From Flavobacterium orientale (GTDB lineage Bacteria; Bacteroidota; Bacteroidia; Flavobacteriales; Flavobacteriaceae), in the NCBI RefSeq assembly GCF_014638005.1, contig NZ_BMFG01000006.1, forward strand, positions 151,060-215,059: a DNA stretch of 64,000 nucleotides, in the 5' to 3' direction. Position numbers and translations under genes: made by a program. Numbering within the stretch: the stretch's first letter is position 1; the number at the start of each line of letters is the position of its first letter. Positions 43,048 to 51,637 of this stretch are shown piece by piece. Below the pieces are notes generated by a model. It saw only the letters and a list, made by a program, of their open reading frames with translations. It was not told the origin of the DNA and did no database searches.

Positions 43048-43752
43048 ATGCTATACACCGCTCTTCTTTTTGGTTTAATAAGTAGTTTTCATTGCATCGG
43101 CATGTGTGGTCCGATTGCGATGATGCTTCCTGTTGATCGAAATAATCCATCTAAAAGAGTGTTTCAACTACTTCTTTATCATCTGGGAAGGTTAACTTCA
43201 TATGGCTTACTAGGCTTGTTTTTTGGGATCTTAGGAAAAGGGTTATTCTTAGCCGGATTGCAACAGCAAATTTCTATTGCAGTTGGTATTTTAATGATAA
43301 TACTGGTAGTAGTTCCTGAAAAGAAAATGGCACAATACAATTTTTCAAAACCTATATTCAAATTGATTTCAAAAGTAAAAAGTCATTTAGGAAATCAATT
43401 TAAAAGAAAATCATTTGACGCTTTATTTACTATGGGTTTGTTAAATGGATTTTTACCTTGCGGAATGGTCTATGCTGCACTTTTTGGTGCTATTGCCATG
43501 CAAAACGAATGGTTGGGAGTGAGCTATATGGTTCTCTTTGGAATTGGCACTATTCCCATGATGAGTGCTGTGGTTTTGGTTTCCAATTTTATTACAGTTC
43601 CTGTTCGAAATCGAATTCAAAAACTAATACCCGTTATGGTGTTCGTTATCGGAAGTTTATTCATCATTCGAGGAATGGGTTTAGACATTCCATATATTTC
43701 TCCAAAAACTACTAGTTTGATTGTACAAGCCAATCCGGATTGTAGTAATTAA
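43048..43752 (+). CDS. TauE/SafE-like (UreH-type) membrane protein linked to cbb3 assembly
   Basis: 234 residues with six hydrophobic segments. The N-terminal SSFHCIGMCGPIAMMLP and a second GFLPCGMVYAAL motif (paired half-repeats with Cys/Met) are typical of the UreH_2/SafE group found next to cbb3 genes and often implicated in copper delivery. The copper role here is inference from neighbours. It is the last gene of the cluster. Confidence 0.82.
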   Translation: MLYTALLFGLISSFHCIGMCGPIAMMLPVDRNNPSKRVFQLLLYHLGRLTSYGLLGLFFGILGKGLFLAGLQQQISIAVGILMIILVVVPEKKMAQYNFSKPIFKLISKVKSHLGNQFKRKSFDALFTMGLLNGFLPCGMVYAALFGAIAMQNEWLGVSYMVLFGIGTIPMMSAVVLVSNFITVPVRNRIQKLIPVMVFVIGSLFIIRGMGLDIPYISPKTTSLIVQANPDCSN

Positions 43753-43832
43753 TTTCTGAAAAAATATTTTTTTTATTTCACAAAATTATAGTTATAAGAA
43801 TTGGTTTACTAGGTTTAATTATCTGGTTTAAA

Positions 43833-43876
43833 ATGATTTATATCATATTTTTTTTCGTTATATTTAATGAAATTTG
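43833..43876 (+). promoter_or_regulatory. Fnr-like operator and -7 element of the EF-G paralogue
   Basis: The perfect dyad ATGATTTATATCAT (43833-43846, core TGAT-N4-ATCA) is followed by GAAATTTG (43869-43876, one mismatch to TAnnTTTG). The last G is 43 bases after the first dyad base, the same as at three other promoters. The ATG is at 43909. Confidence 0.65.
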
Positions 43877-43908
43877 ATAATGATATAACCTTTAAATAAA
43901 TTAATATT

Positions 43909-46038
43909 ATGGCAAATTTCGATAGCAATCACGTAAAAAATGTAGTACTGTTGGGACATACAGGAAGCGGTAAAACCACTTTGGCTGAATCGATGCTTTT
44001 TGAAGCAGGAATTATCAACCGAAGAGGTACCATTGAAGATCAAAATACAATAGGCGATTATTCTGATATCGAACATGAAAAGGGAAAGACACTTTTTTCA
44101 AAATTAATGAATTCAAAATGGAGAGGTTTTAAAATCAATATTTTAGACACTCCGGGGTATGATGATTTATCCGGTGAAATAATTTCAGCCATGCGAGTAG
44201 CCGATTGTGGTTTGATGGTTTTAAATTCCAGAATGGGAGTTGAGGTAGGAACCGATATCATTTGGCAGTATACCAATGAATACAAACTGCCTGTAATTAT
44301 TGCGGTTAATCAATTGGATAATGAAAAATCAGATTTTGATAGAACAGTGGCTGAAGCCAAAGAACATTTTGGGAATCAAATTGTTCTAGTGCAATATCCT
44401 GTTAACCAAGGTGCTGCTTTTGATTCAGTTATTGATGTGTTGAATATGGTAATGTATCGCTATTCTAACCAAGGTGGTAAACCGGAAAAATTACCAATTC
44501 CTGATTCAGAAAAAGAAAAAGCAAATCGTTTACACAAAGAATTGATTGAAACAATTGCCGGAAATGATGAAAACTTGATGGAACACTATTTTGAAAAAGG
44601 GGAGTTAGATGAAGATGAAATGAAATTAGGTTTGCATCAGTCGTTGATTAATCATGAATTATTTCCGGTTTTTTGTGTTTCAGCAAAATTAAATATGGGT
44701 GCAGGTCGATTGATGGGATTCATTGATAACGTTTGTCCATCAGCTTTTGAAATGCCTAAACAAGTCACTGTGGATGGTAAAGAAATCAACTGTTCTGAAA
44801 AAGAAAAAACAGCGTTGTTTGTTTATAAAACGATTACAGAACCTCACATTGGCGATTTGAGTTTCTTTAAAGTTTTGTCAGGTAAAATAAAAAATGGCGA
44901 CGAATTGACTAATGAAAATACCGGTCAAGTTGAAAAAATTTCACAACTTTTTGAAATGGAAGGCAATAAACGAATTCCTGTTGACGAATTAGTTGCTGGC
45001 GATATTGGAGCTACTCTGAAACTTAAGAATACGCATACTAACAATACGTTACACGAACGCGGATTTCCGGTTGAAATTAAACCGATTCAGTTTCCCAATC
45101 CAACTTTTACTATTGCAGTTGAAGGAACAAAAAAAGGGGAAGAAGAAAAATTATCTTCCGCTTTACATCAATTAGTTGAAGAAGATCCAAGTATTAAAGT
45201 GGAGGTTTCTGCTGAGTTACATCAAACATTGATTCATTGTCAGGGCGAACTCCATTTGGCGGTTGTCAAATGGAAATTAGAGAATTCACACAAATTATCA
45301 GTTCGCTTTCAAAAACCAAAAGTAGCTTATCGAGAAACAATTCAATCTGATGCCGACACCGTTTATCGACACAAAAAACAATCAGGTGGAGCAGGACAGT
45401 TTGGAGAAATTGCGATGAAGATTGAACCTTGGTATGAAGGAATTCCTGAGCCTACCGGTTTTTCTATCAGAGGGAAAGAAGAAATTGATTTACCTTGGGG
45501 TGGAAAATTAGTGTATTATAATTGTATTGTTGGTGGAGCTATCGATACTCGTTTTCATCCTTCCATTTTGAAAGGAATTATGGAAAAAATGCATGAAGGT
45601 CCGCTCACCGGTTCGCATGTTCAGGACGTTCGGGTTATAGTTTATGATGGAAAAATGCACGCAGTTGATAGCAATGATTTGTCATTTAAAATAGCGGGAA
45701 TGATGGCTTTTAAAGAAAATTTTATAAATGCCAGTCCAAAATTATTAGAGCCAATTTACAAAGTAATGATTACGGCACCTGAAGAAATAACCGGTTCTAT
45801 CATGAGTGCTATTCAATCGCATCGTTCCATGGTTGAAGGTTTAGACGCTGAAGGACATTTTACACAAATTAAAGCTTTAATTCCTATTGCTGAAATGCAT
45901 GAGTTTACCTCCGATTTGCGTTCGCTATCTCAAGGTAGAGCTAAGATTACAATGGCATTTGATCATTATGAAAGCGTACCTTATGAGATTCAAGAAAGAT
46001 TAATCCAATCTTTTAAAAGCGAATTACAAGAAATTTAA
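43909..46038 (+). CDS. EF-G paralogue (EF-G2-like), divergent G domain
   Basis: 709 residues with the EF-G domain order I-V. G1 is GHTGSGKTT (residues 16-24). Switch II reads DTPGYDD (about 80) instead of DTPGHVD, so the catalytic His is Tyr. G4 is NQLD rather than NKMD, and switch I (EHEKGKTLF) lacks the usual RGITI. Domain IV has GGAGQFGEIAMKIEP and a conserved tip region. These changes recall the Bacteroides EF-G2, reported to support translation without GTP hydrolysis during starvation. It has an Fnr-like promoter. The main housekeeping EF-G must be elsewhere. Confidence 0.9.
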   Translation: MANFDSNHVKNVVLLGHTGSGKTTLAESMLFEAGIINRRGTIEDQNTIGDYSDIEHEKGKTLFSKLMNSKWRGFKINILDTPGYDDLSGEIISAMRVADCGLMVLNSRMGVEVGTDIIWQYTNEYKLPVIIAVNQLDNEKSDFDRTVAEAKEHFGNQIVLVQYPVNQGAAFDSVIDVLNMVMYRYSNQGGKPEKLPIPDSEKEKANRLHKELIETIAGNDENLMEHYFEKGELDEDEMKLGLHQSLINHELFPVFCVSAKLNMGAGRLMGFIDNVCPSAFEMPKQVTVDGKEINCSEKEKTALFVYKTITEPHIGDLSFFKVLSGKIKNGDELTNENTGQVEKISQLFEMEGNKRIPVDELVAGDIGATLKLKNTHTNNTLHERGFPVEIKPIQFPNPTFTIAVEGTKKGEEEKLSSALHQLVEEDPSIKVEVSAELHQTLIHCQGELHLAVVKWKLENSHKLSVRFQKPKVAYRETIQSDADTVYRHKKQSGGAGQFGEIAMKIEPWYEGIPEPTGFSIRGKEEIDLPWGGKLVYYNCIVGGAIDTRFHPSILKGIMEKMHEGPLTGSHVQDVRVIVYDGKMHAVDSNDLSFKIAGMMAFKENFINASPKLLEPIYKVMITAPEEITGSIMSAIQSHRSMVEGLDAEGHFTQIKALIPIAEMHEFTSDLRSLSQGRAKITMAFDHYESVPYEIQERLIQSFKSELQEI

Positions 46039-46056
46039 ATGTTTCAATTATAAGCA

Positions 46057-46083
46057 AAAAGCCCGATTAGTTGTCGGGCTTTT
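46057..46083 (+). terminator. Intrinsic terminator after the EF-G paralogue
   Basis: AAAAGCCCGA and TCGGGCTTTT form a 10-bp stem with a 7-base loop, followed by CTATTTTG. It lies between the convergent EF-G paralogue and TPR genes and may act in both directions. Confidence 0.85.
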
Positions 46084-46095
46084 CTATTTTGTGAA

Positions 46096-46704
46096 TTAAT
46101 CGCTAAAGAATTGTAGTAATTCTTTTAATTTATTTTCATTGGGATATTTTTCAATTGCTTGTAATACTATTTCTTTCCCCTTTTGACATTCTTTTTGATC
46201 ATATCTGCATAAATAACTATATCCTAAGCAAATTCTGTATTCCACCTCAAATTGGTTTGGAAATAATTTTGCCGCTCTAGTATATTGAATAATAGCATTT
46301 TCAAACTTTCCGGCATCAATCCATTCATCTCCGTCTTTAATGATTAAACGAAATTGTTTTGTTTCTTTAGGTGCTATTTCATATGAAATTTTATTTAAAG
46401 AATTAGTTTCAGAAATGAAAAATAGATAAGTTAAAAAGCTACAAACACAAATAATAAAAGTGAGTAGTAAACCATTTTTTATGGCCTCTTTTCTACGTTC
46501 TTTTATAAACTTTTGTCTTATTTCTTCTAATAATTCAGGTGAAGCTGTTTTATAATCAAAAAATTTACCCGAAATGGAATCATACGTTCTTTTAGAAGAA
46601 ATATAATCTTTTTTTGAGCGAAACAATGATTTTCTATTACCAAGCAATGCTTTGTTGTTCTTCAAAACAGTTATCATTGCTTGAGCACTTCCAAAATTTC
46701 CCAT
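46096..46704 (-). CDS. Membrane-anchored TPR protein of unknown function
   Basis: 202 residues. A basic cytoplasmic N-terminus (about 1-77) is followed by one membrane helix (about 78-97, NGLLLTFIICVCSFLTYLFF) and a TPR-like helical domain (DAGKFENAIIQYTRAAKLFP, then KGKEIVLQAIEKYPNENKL). No family is recognised. A 20-bp near-perfect palindrome lies just upstream of the start. Confidence 0.75.
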   Translation of the reverse strand: MGNFGSAQAMITVLKNNKALLGNRKSLFRSKKDYISSKRTYDSISGKFFDYKTASPELLEEIRQKFIKERRKEAIKNGLLLTFIICVCSFLTYLFFISETNSLNKISYEIAPKETKQFRLIIKDGDEWIDAGKFENAIIQYTRAAKLFPNQFEVEYRICLGYSYLCRYDQKECQKGKEIVLQAIEKYPNENKLKELLQFFSD

Positions 46705-46719
46705 AAAATTTTTTTATCA

Positions 46720-46739
46720 GTAGTTTTACGTAATACTAC
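46720..46739. promoter_or_regulatory. 20-bp near-perfect palindrome upstream of the TPR gene
   Basis: GTAGTTTTACGTAATACTAC is a 20-base dyad with one mismatched pair, centred on TTACGTAA, 16 bases upstream of the TPR gene's ATG. It looks like an operator; no factor can be named. Confidence 0.4.
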
Positions 46740-46775
46740 AAAAAAAGTTACATTTTGGAGAGAGTCACTATTTTA

Positions 46776-48134
46776 TTAAACCGTCATAGAAAACAATTCC
46801 GTTTCCGGTTTGTTGCGTGTCATTCTTAAATCAAATGCCATGCAAATGTTTCTAACAAATGCTTTTCCTAATTCGGTAACAGTAATTGAAGAGTCATTTA
46901 TTTCTAATAAACCGTCAATTTGCATTTCGTGTAATCGTTCTAAAACACTAGGCAATTCAGAAAAGTAAGTACCATATTCTGTCCAAGAAGTTTTAAATTG
47001 ACACATTAAATTGAGAATGTGTTTTCTGATAATTAAATCTTCAGAAGTTAAAATGTGACCTCTGAAAACAGGCAATTGATTTAGATTTAAAGCATCATAA
47101 TAGTCTTCTAAGGTTTTTGCATTTTGAGCAAAACTATACCAACTATCGCTGATAGAAGAAACACCTAACCCAATCATTACTTGTGTTTTAGAAGAGGTAT
47201 ATCCCATAAAATTGCGATGCAGTTTTTCATTTTTAAATGATTGATACAAGCTATCAGATGCTAAAGCAAAATGATCCATTCCAATTTCGTGATAGCCATT
47301 TTCTGAAAGTCGTTTTTTTCCCATTTCATACAACTGACGTTTCTCTTCATCTTTTGGAATGTCTTCGTCTTTAAAACCCCGTTGACCATTTCCTTTTATC
47401 CAAGGAACATGTGCATAACTGTAAAAAGCCAGTCTATCAGGTTGCAACGAATTGGTTTTATCGATGGTATCTATCACATCTTGAACAGTTTGAAATGGCA
47501 AACCATAAATTAAATCATGACCTATGGAAGTATAACCAATTTCTCGTGCCCAAAAAGTAACTTTGGCAACATTGTGAAACGATTGAATGCGATGAATGGC
47601 TTTTTGAACTGTTTCAGAATAATCCTGTACACCAAAACTCACTCTACGAAAGCCTAAATCATACAACTTTTGAAGATGTGTTCGCGATGTATTGTTCGGA
47701 TGTCCCTCAAAACTAAATTCATAATCGTCGTGTTTTACTGCGTTTTCAAACAAACCATTTATCAATTGTTCTAAATTTTCAGGTGAAAAAAAAGTTGGTG
47801 TTCCACCACCTAAATGGATTTCTCTTATACTTGGTTTTTTAGGTAATAGTTCACAATATAGTTCCCATTCTTTTAAAACCGCTTCAATGTAAGGATGTTC
47901 CACATCATGACGTTTGGTTATTCGTTTGTTGCAACCGCAAAAAGTGCACAAACTTTCGCAAAATGGTAAATGAATATACAAGCTAATTCCCTCAGAGGTA
48001 TTGCTTTCTAAAAATGATTTTTCTAGTGTTTCTTTCCATTCTGCAACCGAAAACATTGCCTCATTCCAATAAGGAACTGTTGGATAGCTAGTGTATCTCG
48101 GACCCGGAACATTATATTTTTGAATTAAAGACAT
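46776..48134 (-). CDS. hemN: Oxygen-independent coproporphyrinogen III oxidase
   Basis: 452 residues from the ATG at 48134 (MSLIQKYNVPGPRYTSYPTV). Radical-SAM motif YIHLPFCESLCTFCGC (CxxxCxxC), GGGTPTFFSPENLEQLI, RVSFGVQDYSETVQKAIHR and the C-terminal HemN domain (SSISDSWYSFAQNAKTLEDY). It makes protoporphyrinogen without O2. Regulation by an Fnr-like site fits anaerobic haem supply for the cbb3 oxidase. A frame extended 15 codons upstream is rejected. Confidence 0.94.
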   Translation of the reverse strand: MSLIQKYNVPGPRYTSYPTVPYWNEAMFSVAEWKETLEKSFLESNTSEGISLYIHLPFCESLCTFCGCNKRITKRHDVEHPYIEAVLKEWELYCELLPKKPSIREIHLGGGTPTFFSPENLEQLINGLFENAVKHDDYEFSFEGHPNNTSRTHLQKLYDLGFRRVSFGVQDYSETVQKAIHRIQSFHNVAKVTFWAREIGYTSIGHDLIYGLPFQTVQDVIDTIDKTNSLQPDRLAFYSYAHVPWIKGNGQRGFKDEDIPKDEEKRQLYEMGKKRLSENGYHEIGMDHFALASDSLYQSFKNEKLHRNFMGYTSSKTQVMIGLGVSSISDSWYSFAQNAKTLEDYYDALNLNQLPVFRGHILTSEDLIIRKHILNLMCQFKTSWTEYGTYFSELPSVLERLHEMQIDGLLEINDSSITVTELGKAFVRNICMAFDLRMTRNKPETELFSMTV

Positions 48135-48216
48135 TTCTTTTATTTTAAATAGCAAAAAGTTAAGAATCAATGTTTTCATTTCCGCTTAACTTTTCACCTT
48201 GAAGTAAAATACAAAA

Positions 48217-48260
48217 CAAAGATAAAAGGGGACTATCAATTAAAAAATGATAATTATCAT
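48217..48260 (-). promoter_or_regulatory. Fnr-like operator and -7 element of hemN
   Basis: The dyad ATGATAATTATCAT (48247-48260) is identical to the ccoS site. The -7 element TATCTTTG (48224 to 48217, minus strand) is an exact TAnnTTTG. Spacing from the first dyad base to the last G is 43, as at ccoS. Confidence 0.75.
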
Positions 48261-48265
48261 GACAA

Positions 48266-48298
48266 AAAAAAGTGACTCGTTTTAAGAATCACTTTTTT
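48266..48298 (-). terminator. Intrinsic terminator after the 48304 gene
   Basis: AAAAAAGTGA and TCACTTTTTT form a 10-bp stem with a 13-base loop, just downstream of the minus-strand gene at 48304 and upstream of the hemN promoter. Confidence 0.7.
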
Positions 48299-48303
48299 AA
48301 TTA

Positions 48304-48792
48304 TTAGATGGCTTTTTTAATAATATCCATCCATTTTTCAGCTAATTGATTGTCACGGTAGTAATTGATTTGAATGGGTTTTTCATAATCAAAATCATAG
48401 AATTTAAAAGGTGTTTTTGATTTTTCTTTGGTGTTTTCTAAAATCAATTCCACTTTAGTTATTCGTTCTTTTCGGGTTGCTGCATTTTCAATAAGCTCCG
48501 ATGCTCTGATGATTTCACAATGATTGATTTCATTTAAATCTTTGAAAGTCACTTGCTCGGGTTTTGTGTTTAAATCAATTAAAACAAGTCTTTTATTTTG
48601 ACTTGAAAAAGCAACAATTTTGTTATTTATTTGATCTCTGATGTCGAATCCTTTTGAGTTTCCTTGATTATGCTGTTTTAAAATAGTTTCAATTTTTGAT
48701 TTATTAATGTGTTGACTACGTAACAAAAGAATGATTGGGAAAATTGTTAAAAGGATTAAAAACAATCCTATATAGGTGGTTGATGTTTCCAT
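48304..48792 (-). CDS. Membrane-anchored protein of unknown function
   Basis: 162 residues with one N-terminal helix (about 7-25, YIGLFLILLTIFPIILLL) and a mixed beta-rich domain containing KGFDIRDQINNKIVAFSSQ, RLVLIDL and YYRDNQLAEKWMDII. No family is recognised. It lies between a DUF349-linked region and hemN, with its own terminator. Confidence 0.7.
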   Translation of the reverse strand: METSTTYIGLFLILLTIFPIILLLRSQHINKSKIETILKQHNQGNSKGFDIRDQINNKIVAFSSQNKRLVLIDLNTKPEQVTFKDLNEINHCEIIRASELIENAATRKERITKVELILENTKEKSKTPFKFYDFDYEKPIQINYYRDNQLAEKWMDIIKKAI

Positions 48793-48831
48793 TTTTTTTG
48801 ATTTTTTTTTAAGTATATAAAAGTGAGATGG

Positions 48832-48856
48832 GTTACTATGTAAAGGATATAGTAAC
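48832..48856. promoter_or_regulatory. Inverted repeat GTTACTAT...ATAGTAAC
   Basis: Perfect 8-bp arms (48832-48839 and 48849-48856) separated by 9 bases, in the spacer between the 48304 and 48885 genes. It could be an operator or a hairpin; no factor is known. Confidence 0.35.
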
Positions 48857-48884
48857 TTAATTGTTCAAATTAAAACGTAATGAT

Positions 48885-49229
48885 TTACCAGAAAAAATGA
48901 TAGGGGAAAAGCAGTATTGAAACTTTCTCACAACGGTTGTGGTCTTGTCTTGAAAGAAAGTTTGGAAAATTACTTTTGAAAAAAGTAATAGTTTCTTCAG
49001 GATAAAAAAAGAATAAACTACTTGTTTGATTCTTATTTTCTTTTACAAATTGAAAAGAAAAAGTTTCAGAGAGTAATTGTAAAGTACCAACAGATTGTTG
49101 GATTTCGGTTTGGTGAAATTGTTTTGATGCTTCTTCATTGACAACATTAGCAACAGCTTGGGTTTGATTTCCCAAAACAAAGAGCAATACTACAATTGCA
49201 AATAGAACACTGTTTTTAATGTATTTCAC
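48885..49229 (-). CDS. Small secreted protein of unknown function
   Basis: 114 residues. A signal peptide (about 1-27, VLFAIVVLLFVLGNQTQAVA) is followed by a Q/T-rich mature part ending in aromatic residues (LLFPYHFFW). No family is recognised. It is flanked by a strong terminator toward DUF349 and may be a stand-alone transcript. Confidence 0.6.
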   Translation of the reverse strand: MKYIKNSVLFAIVVLLFVLGNQTQAVANVVNEEASKQFHQTEIQQSVGTLQLLSETFSFQFVKENKNQTSSLFFFYPEETITFFKSNFPNFLSRQDHNRCEKVSILLFPYHFFW

Positions 49230-49280
49230 AGTGCAAATGTATTCAATAATTTGAATTGATATGTTATACTATTCATAAAA

Positions 49281-49309
49281 AAAAACCATGTTGTAATAAC
49301 ATGGTTTTT
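49281..49309 (-). terminator. Intrinsic terminator after DUF349
   Basis: AAAAACCATGTT and AACATGGTTTTT form a 12-bp stem with a GTAAT loop. It lies between the DUF349 gene (minus strand, ending at 49328) and the small secreted-protein gene. Confidence 0.8.
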
Positions 49310-49327
49310 AATAGTTTAAGCGGATTG

Positions 49328-51481
49328 TTATTCCTGAGTAAGATTTCTTAATTGCTTTAATTTATCTTTCCAGGTTTTTAGTTCGTCTTTATGTTTTTCA
49401 ATGTTTTTGAAAACTTCTTTTACCAAAGGATTGTCTTTTTTAGCATGAGTAAAAAACTGAATATTGTTTTCTAACTGAAAAATTTCAGATTGCACTTCAT
49501 CAATTTTTCTGATGATGAATATTTTTTCATTTTCAATTTTTCTGCTATCGTCTCCATCAGCTAAATTTTCAAGACGGTTAGAAAAACGCATCATATCAGT
49601 GTCTTTCTTGCTTAAGCTTAGTTTTTCAAACAAAGCATCTAGAATTTTATTGAATTTACCTTCGATATGTCTACGGTTAAAAGGCACTTTTCCAAATGAT
49701 TTCCATTGTTCGATATGAGCTTTTATAGCGGCCAAATCAGTTTTGTGATCACCAACTAATTCAAAAGTTTTTAGTGTTTCTAAAAATTCTTTTTTCTTAT
49801 CAAAAGCTACAACTTCTTCAGAATTCGCATCATTGCGTTGGGCTTTCATTCTGTCAAAATAGTGGTTACATGCCGTTTTGAATTCTTTCCAAATTTTATC
49901 AGAATATTTTCTCGGAACATGACCTACTTGTTTCCACTCATCTTGAATCTGTTTCATTATAGGAGTGGTAGCTTCAAAATCTTCAGAATCTTTTAATGCA
50001 TTTGCTTTGTCAACTAAAGCTTGTTTTAGAGTCAAATTTTCATTTTGCTCTTTTTTAATTTCTTTATAGAAATTGTTCTTGTGAGCATTAAAATTTCTAA
50101 CTGCTGTTTTGAAAGATGCCCAAGTATCTTCGTTTACATCACTTGGTACTTTTCCTGCTGAGAAAAAAGCATTTCTCAAATTTTCAACCTGATCTATAAG
50201 TCCTTGCCATTGCGAATGGTTGGTTACATTTTCGGTGCTAAGAGCTTCAATTGCGGCAATAATTTGTTTTTTTACCTCAAGATTTTCAGTTTCTTTACCT
50301 CGTTGAGCGGCAAACAATTGTTCGCGTTTGTCATGCATTTCTTTGGTTAAAGCACTGAATTTGTTCCAAATTTCTTCACGATGCTCACGATCAACCGGAC
50401 CAATGTCTTCTTTCCAAATGCGGTGTAAATCTTGTAATTCTCTGAAAGCTTTGGTTACATCAGTTTCATTAACCAATTCTTCAACACGAGCAATAATTTT
50501 TTGTTTTTGCTCTAAATTGTGTTTAAAATCAATATCTCTGGCTTCACGATCCAGGTGTAAATAATCATAAAAATTTTCTACATGAAAGTGATAATTGTTC
50601 CAAACATGGTTGTATTTATCTCTTGGAATCGGACCAATATTTTTCCACTCGTCTCTTAATTCATTGAAGTGTTTCAATGTATCTTTGATGTTTTCCTGTG
50701 GATTGATCAAGTTTTTTATTTCTTCAACAATTGCTAATCTTCTATCAAGGTTTGCTTTTAAATTGTTTTGCAAACTTTTATAATGAGCATTTTGTTTTGA
50801 TTTTATTTGTTTGTCAAGTGAATCAAATTTTGACTTTAGCGGAAGATGGTATTCAAATTCTTCAGTACTTTCCGGATTTTCAGCTAAAAATTCATCTCTT
50901 TTTTCTTCAATAAAATGATTGTATTTTGATAAGAACTCTTTTCTTGCTTCATCAACATGTTCTTTAACTGACATTACTTTTTCAACCTCAGCTAACTTTT
51001 CCAACTCATCCACCAATGCTTCCATTGATAATTCGGCATAATCAAGCATTGGAACATCGTGACGATCTTTCAAAGTAGCATCTTCACTTTCTTCGGCATT
51101 TGTCTGTTCAATTGCATTTAAAGCAGCTTGATTTTCATTGACAGCAATAGGTGTTTCTTCTTGTGAAACTTCTTCATTTTCTTCATTGGTTGCTTCTTCA
51201 CTAGTCGTTTCTGAAATAACTTCTACAACTTCCTCAGTTGTTTTTTCTGTAGTTTCTTCAACAATTTCATCAGTTACAATTTCAGTCTCAGGTTCTGAAA
51301 TTGCTTCATCAACGGCATCAGTTTCTTCAACAGGAGTAGCCTCAGAAGGCGTTTCAACTATTTCAGACGTTTCTGTTAGTTCTTCCGTTTCATTTTTAAT
51401 TTCGTTTGCTGCAACGTCCTTGGAGTTTCCATCTGACTCATTTTCCATTGGAGTCAGGTTATCATTCTTTTCTTCTAACAT
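49328..51481 (-). CDS. DUF349 repeat protein with acidic N-terminus
   Basis: 717 residues. The first about 150 are very rich in Glu/Thr/Ser/Val (TEELTETSEIVETPSEATPV), low complexity. From about 200 to 700 there are several DUF349 repeats, each with a W(K)xIGxxPRxxxxxxWxxF pattern, e.g. EWKNIGPIPRDKYNHVW and EWKQVGHVPRKYSDKIWKEF, and a coiled-coil C-terminus. Function unknown; the family is widespread in Bacteroidota. It is the last of the TPR-DUF368-DUF368-aroE-DUF349 gene order. Confidence 0.88.
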   Translation of the reverse strand: MLEEKNDNLTPMENESDGNSKDVAANEIKNETEELTETSEIVETPSEATPVEETDAVDEAISEPETEIVTDEIVEETTEKTTEEVVEVISETTSEEATNEENEEVSQEETPIAVNENQAALNAIEQTNAEESEDATLKDRHDVPMLDYAELSMEALVDELEKLAEVEKVMSVKEHVDEARKEFLSKYNHFIEEKRDEFLAENPESTEEFEYHLPLKSKFDSLDKQIKSKQNAHYKSLQNNLKANLDRRLAIVEEIKNLINPQENIKDTLKHFNELRDEWKNIGPIPRDKYNHVWNNYHFHVENFYDYLHLDREARDIDFKHNLEQKQKIIARVEELVNETDVTKAFRELQDLHRIWKEDIGPVDREHREEIWNKFSALTKEMHDKREQLFAAQRGKETENLEVKKQIIAAIEALSTENVTNHSQWQGLIDQVENLRNAFFSAGKVPSDVNEDTWASFKTAVRNFNAHKNNFYKEIKKEQNENLTLKQALVDKANALKDSEDFEATTPIMKQIQDEWKQVGHVPRKYSDKIWKEFKTACNHYFDRMKAQRNDANSEEVVAFDKKKEFLETLKTFELVGDHKTDLAAIKAHIEQWKSFGKVPFNRRHIEGKFNKILDALFEKLSLSKKDTDMMRFSNRLENLADGDDSRKIENEKIFIIRKIDEVQSEIFQLENNIQFFTHAKKDNPLVKEVFKNIEKHKDELKTWKDKLKQLRNLTQE

Positions 51482-51637
51482 TGTATTAATGTTTAAGGTT
51501 TATAAAATAGGAGCGAAAGATAGTAAACACCTAGCAAAATTCAAAGGAATAGTGTTATATAAACGTAAAAAATCGTTTAAATGACATTTGTTTTTAACAA
51601 TTTAAACTATTGAATTTTATGGAATAACGATTAACGG

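Noticed and set aside
48135..48179. Longer hemN start
   Set aside because: The extra 15 residues (MKTLILNFLLF...) are not typical of HemN; MSLIQKYNVPGPRYT is the family start.
51138..51584. 148-residue Ser/Thr/Val-rich ORF on the plus strand
   Set aside because: It is the antisense shadow of the acidic low-complexity N-terminus of the DUF349 gene.
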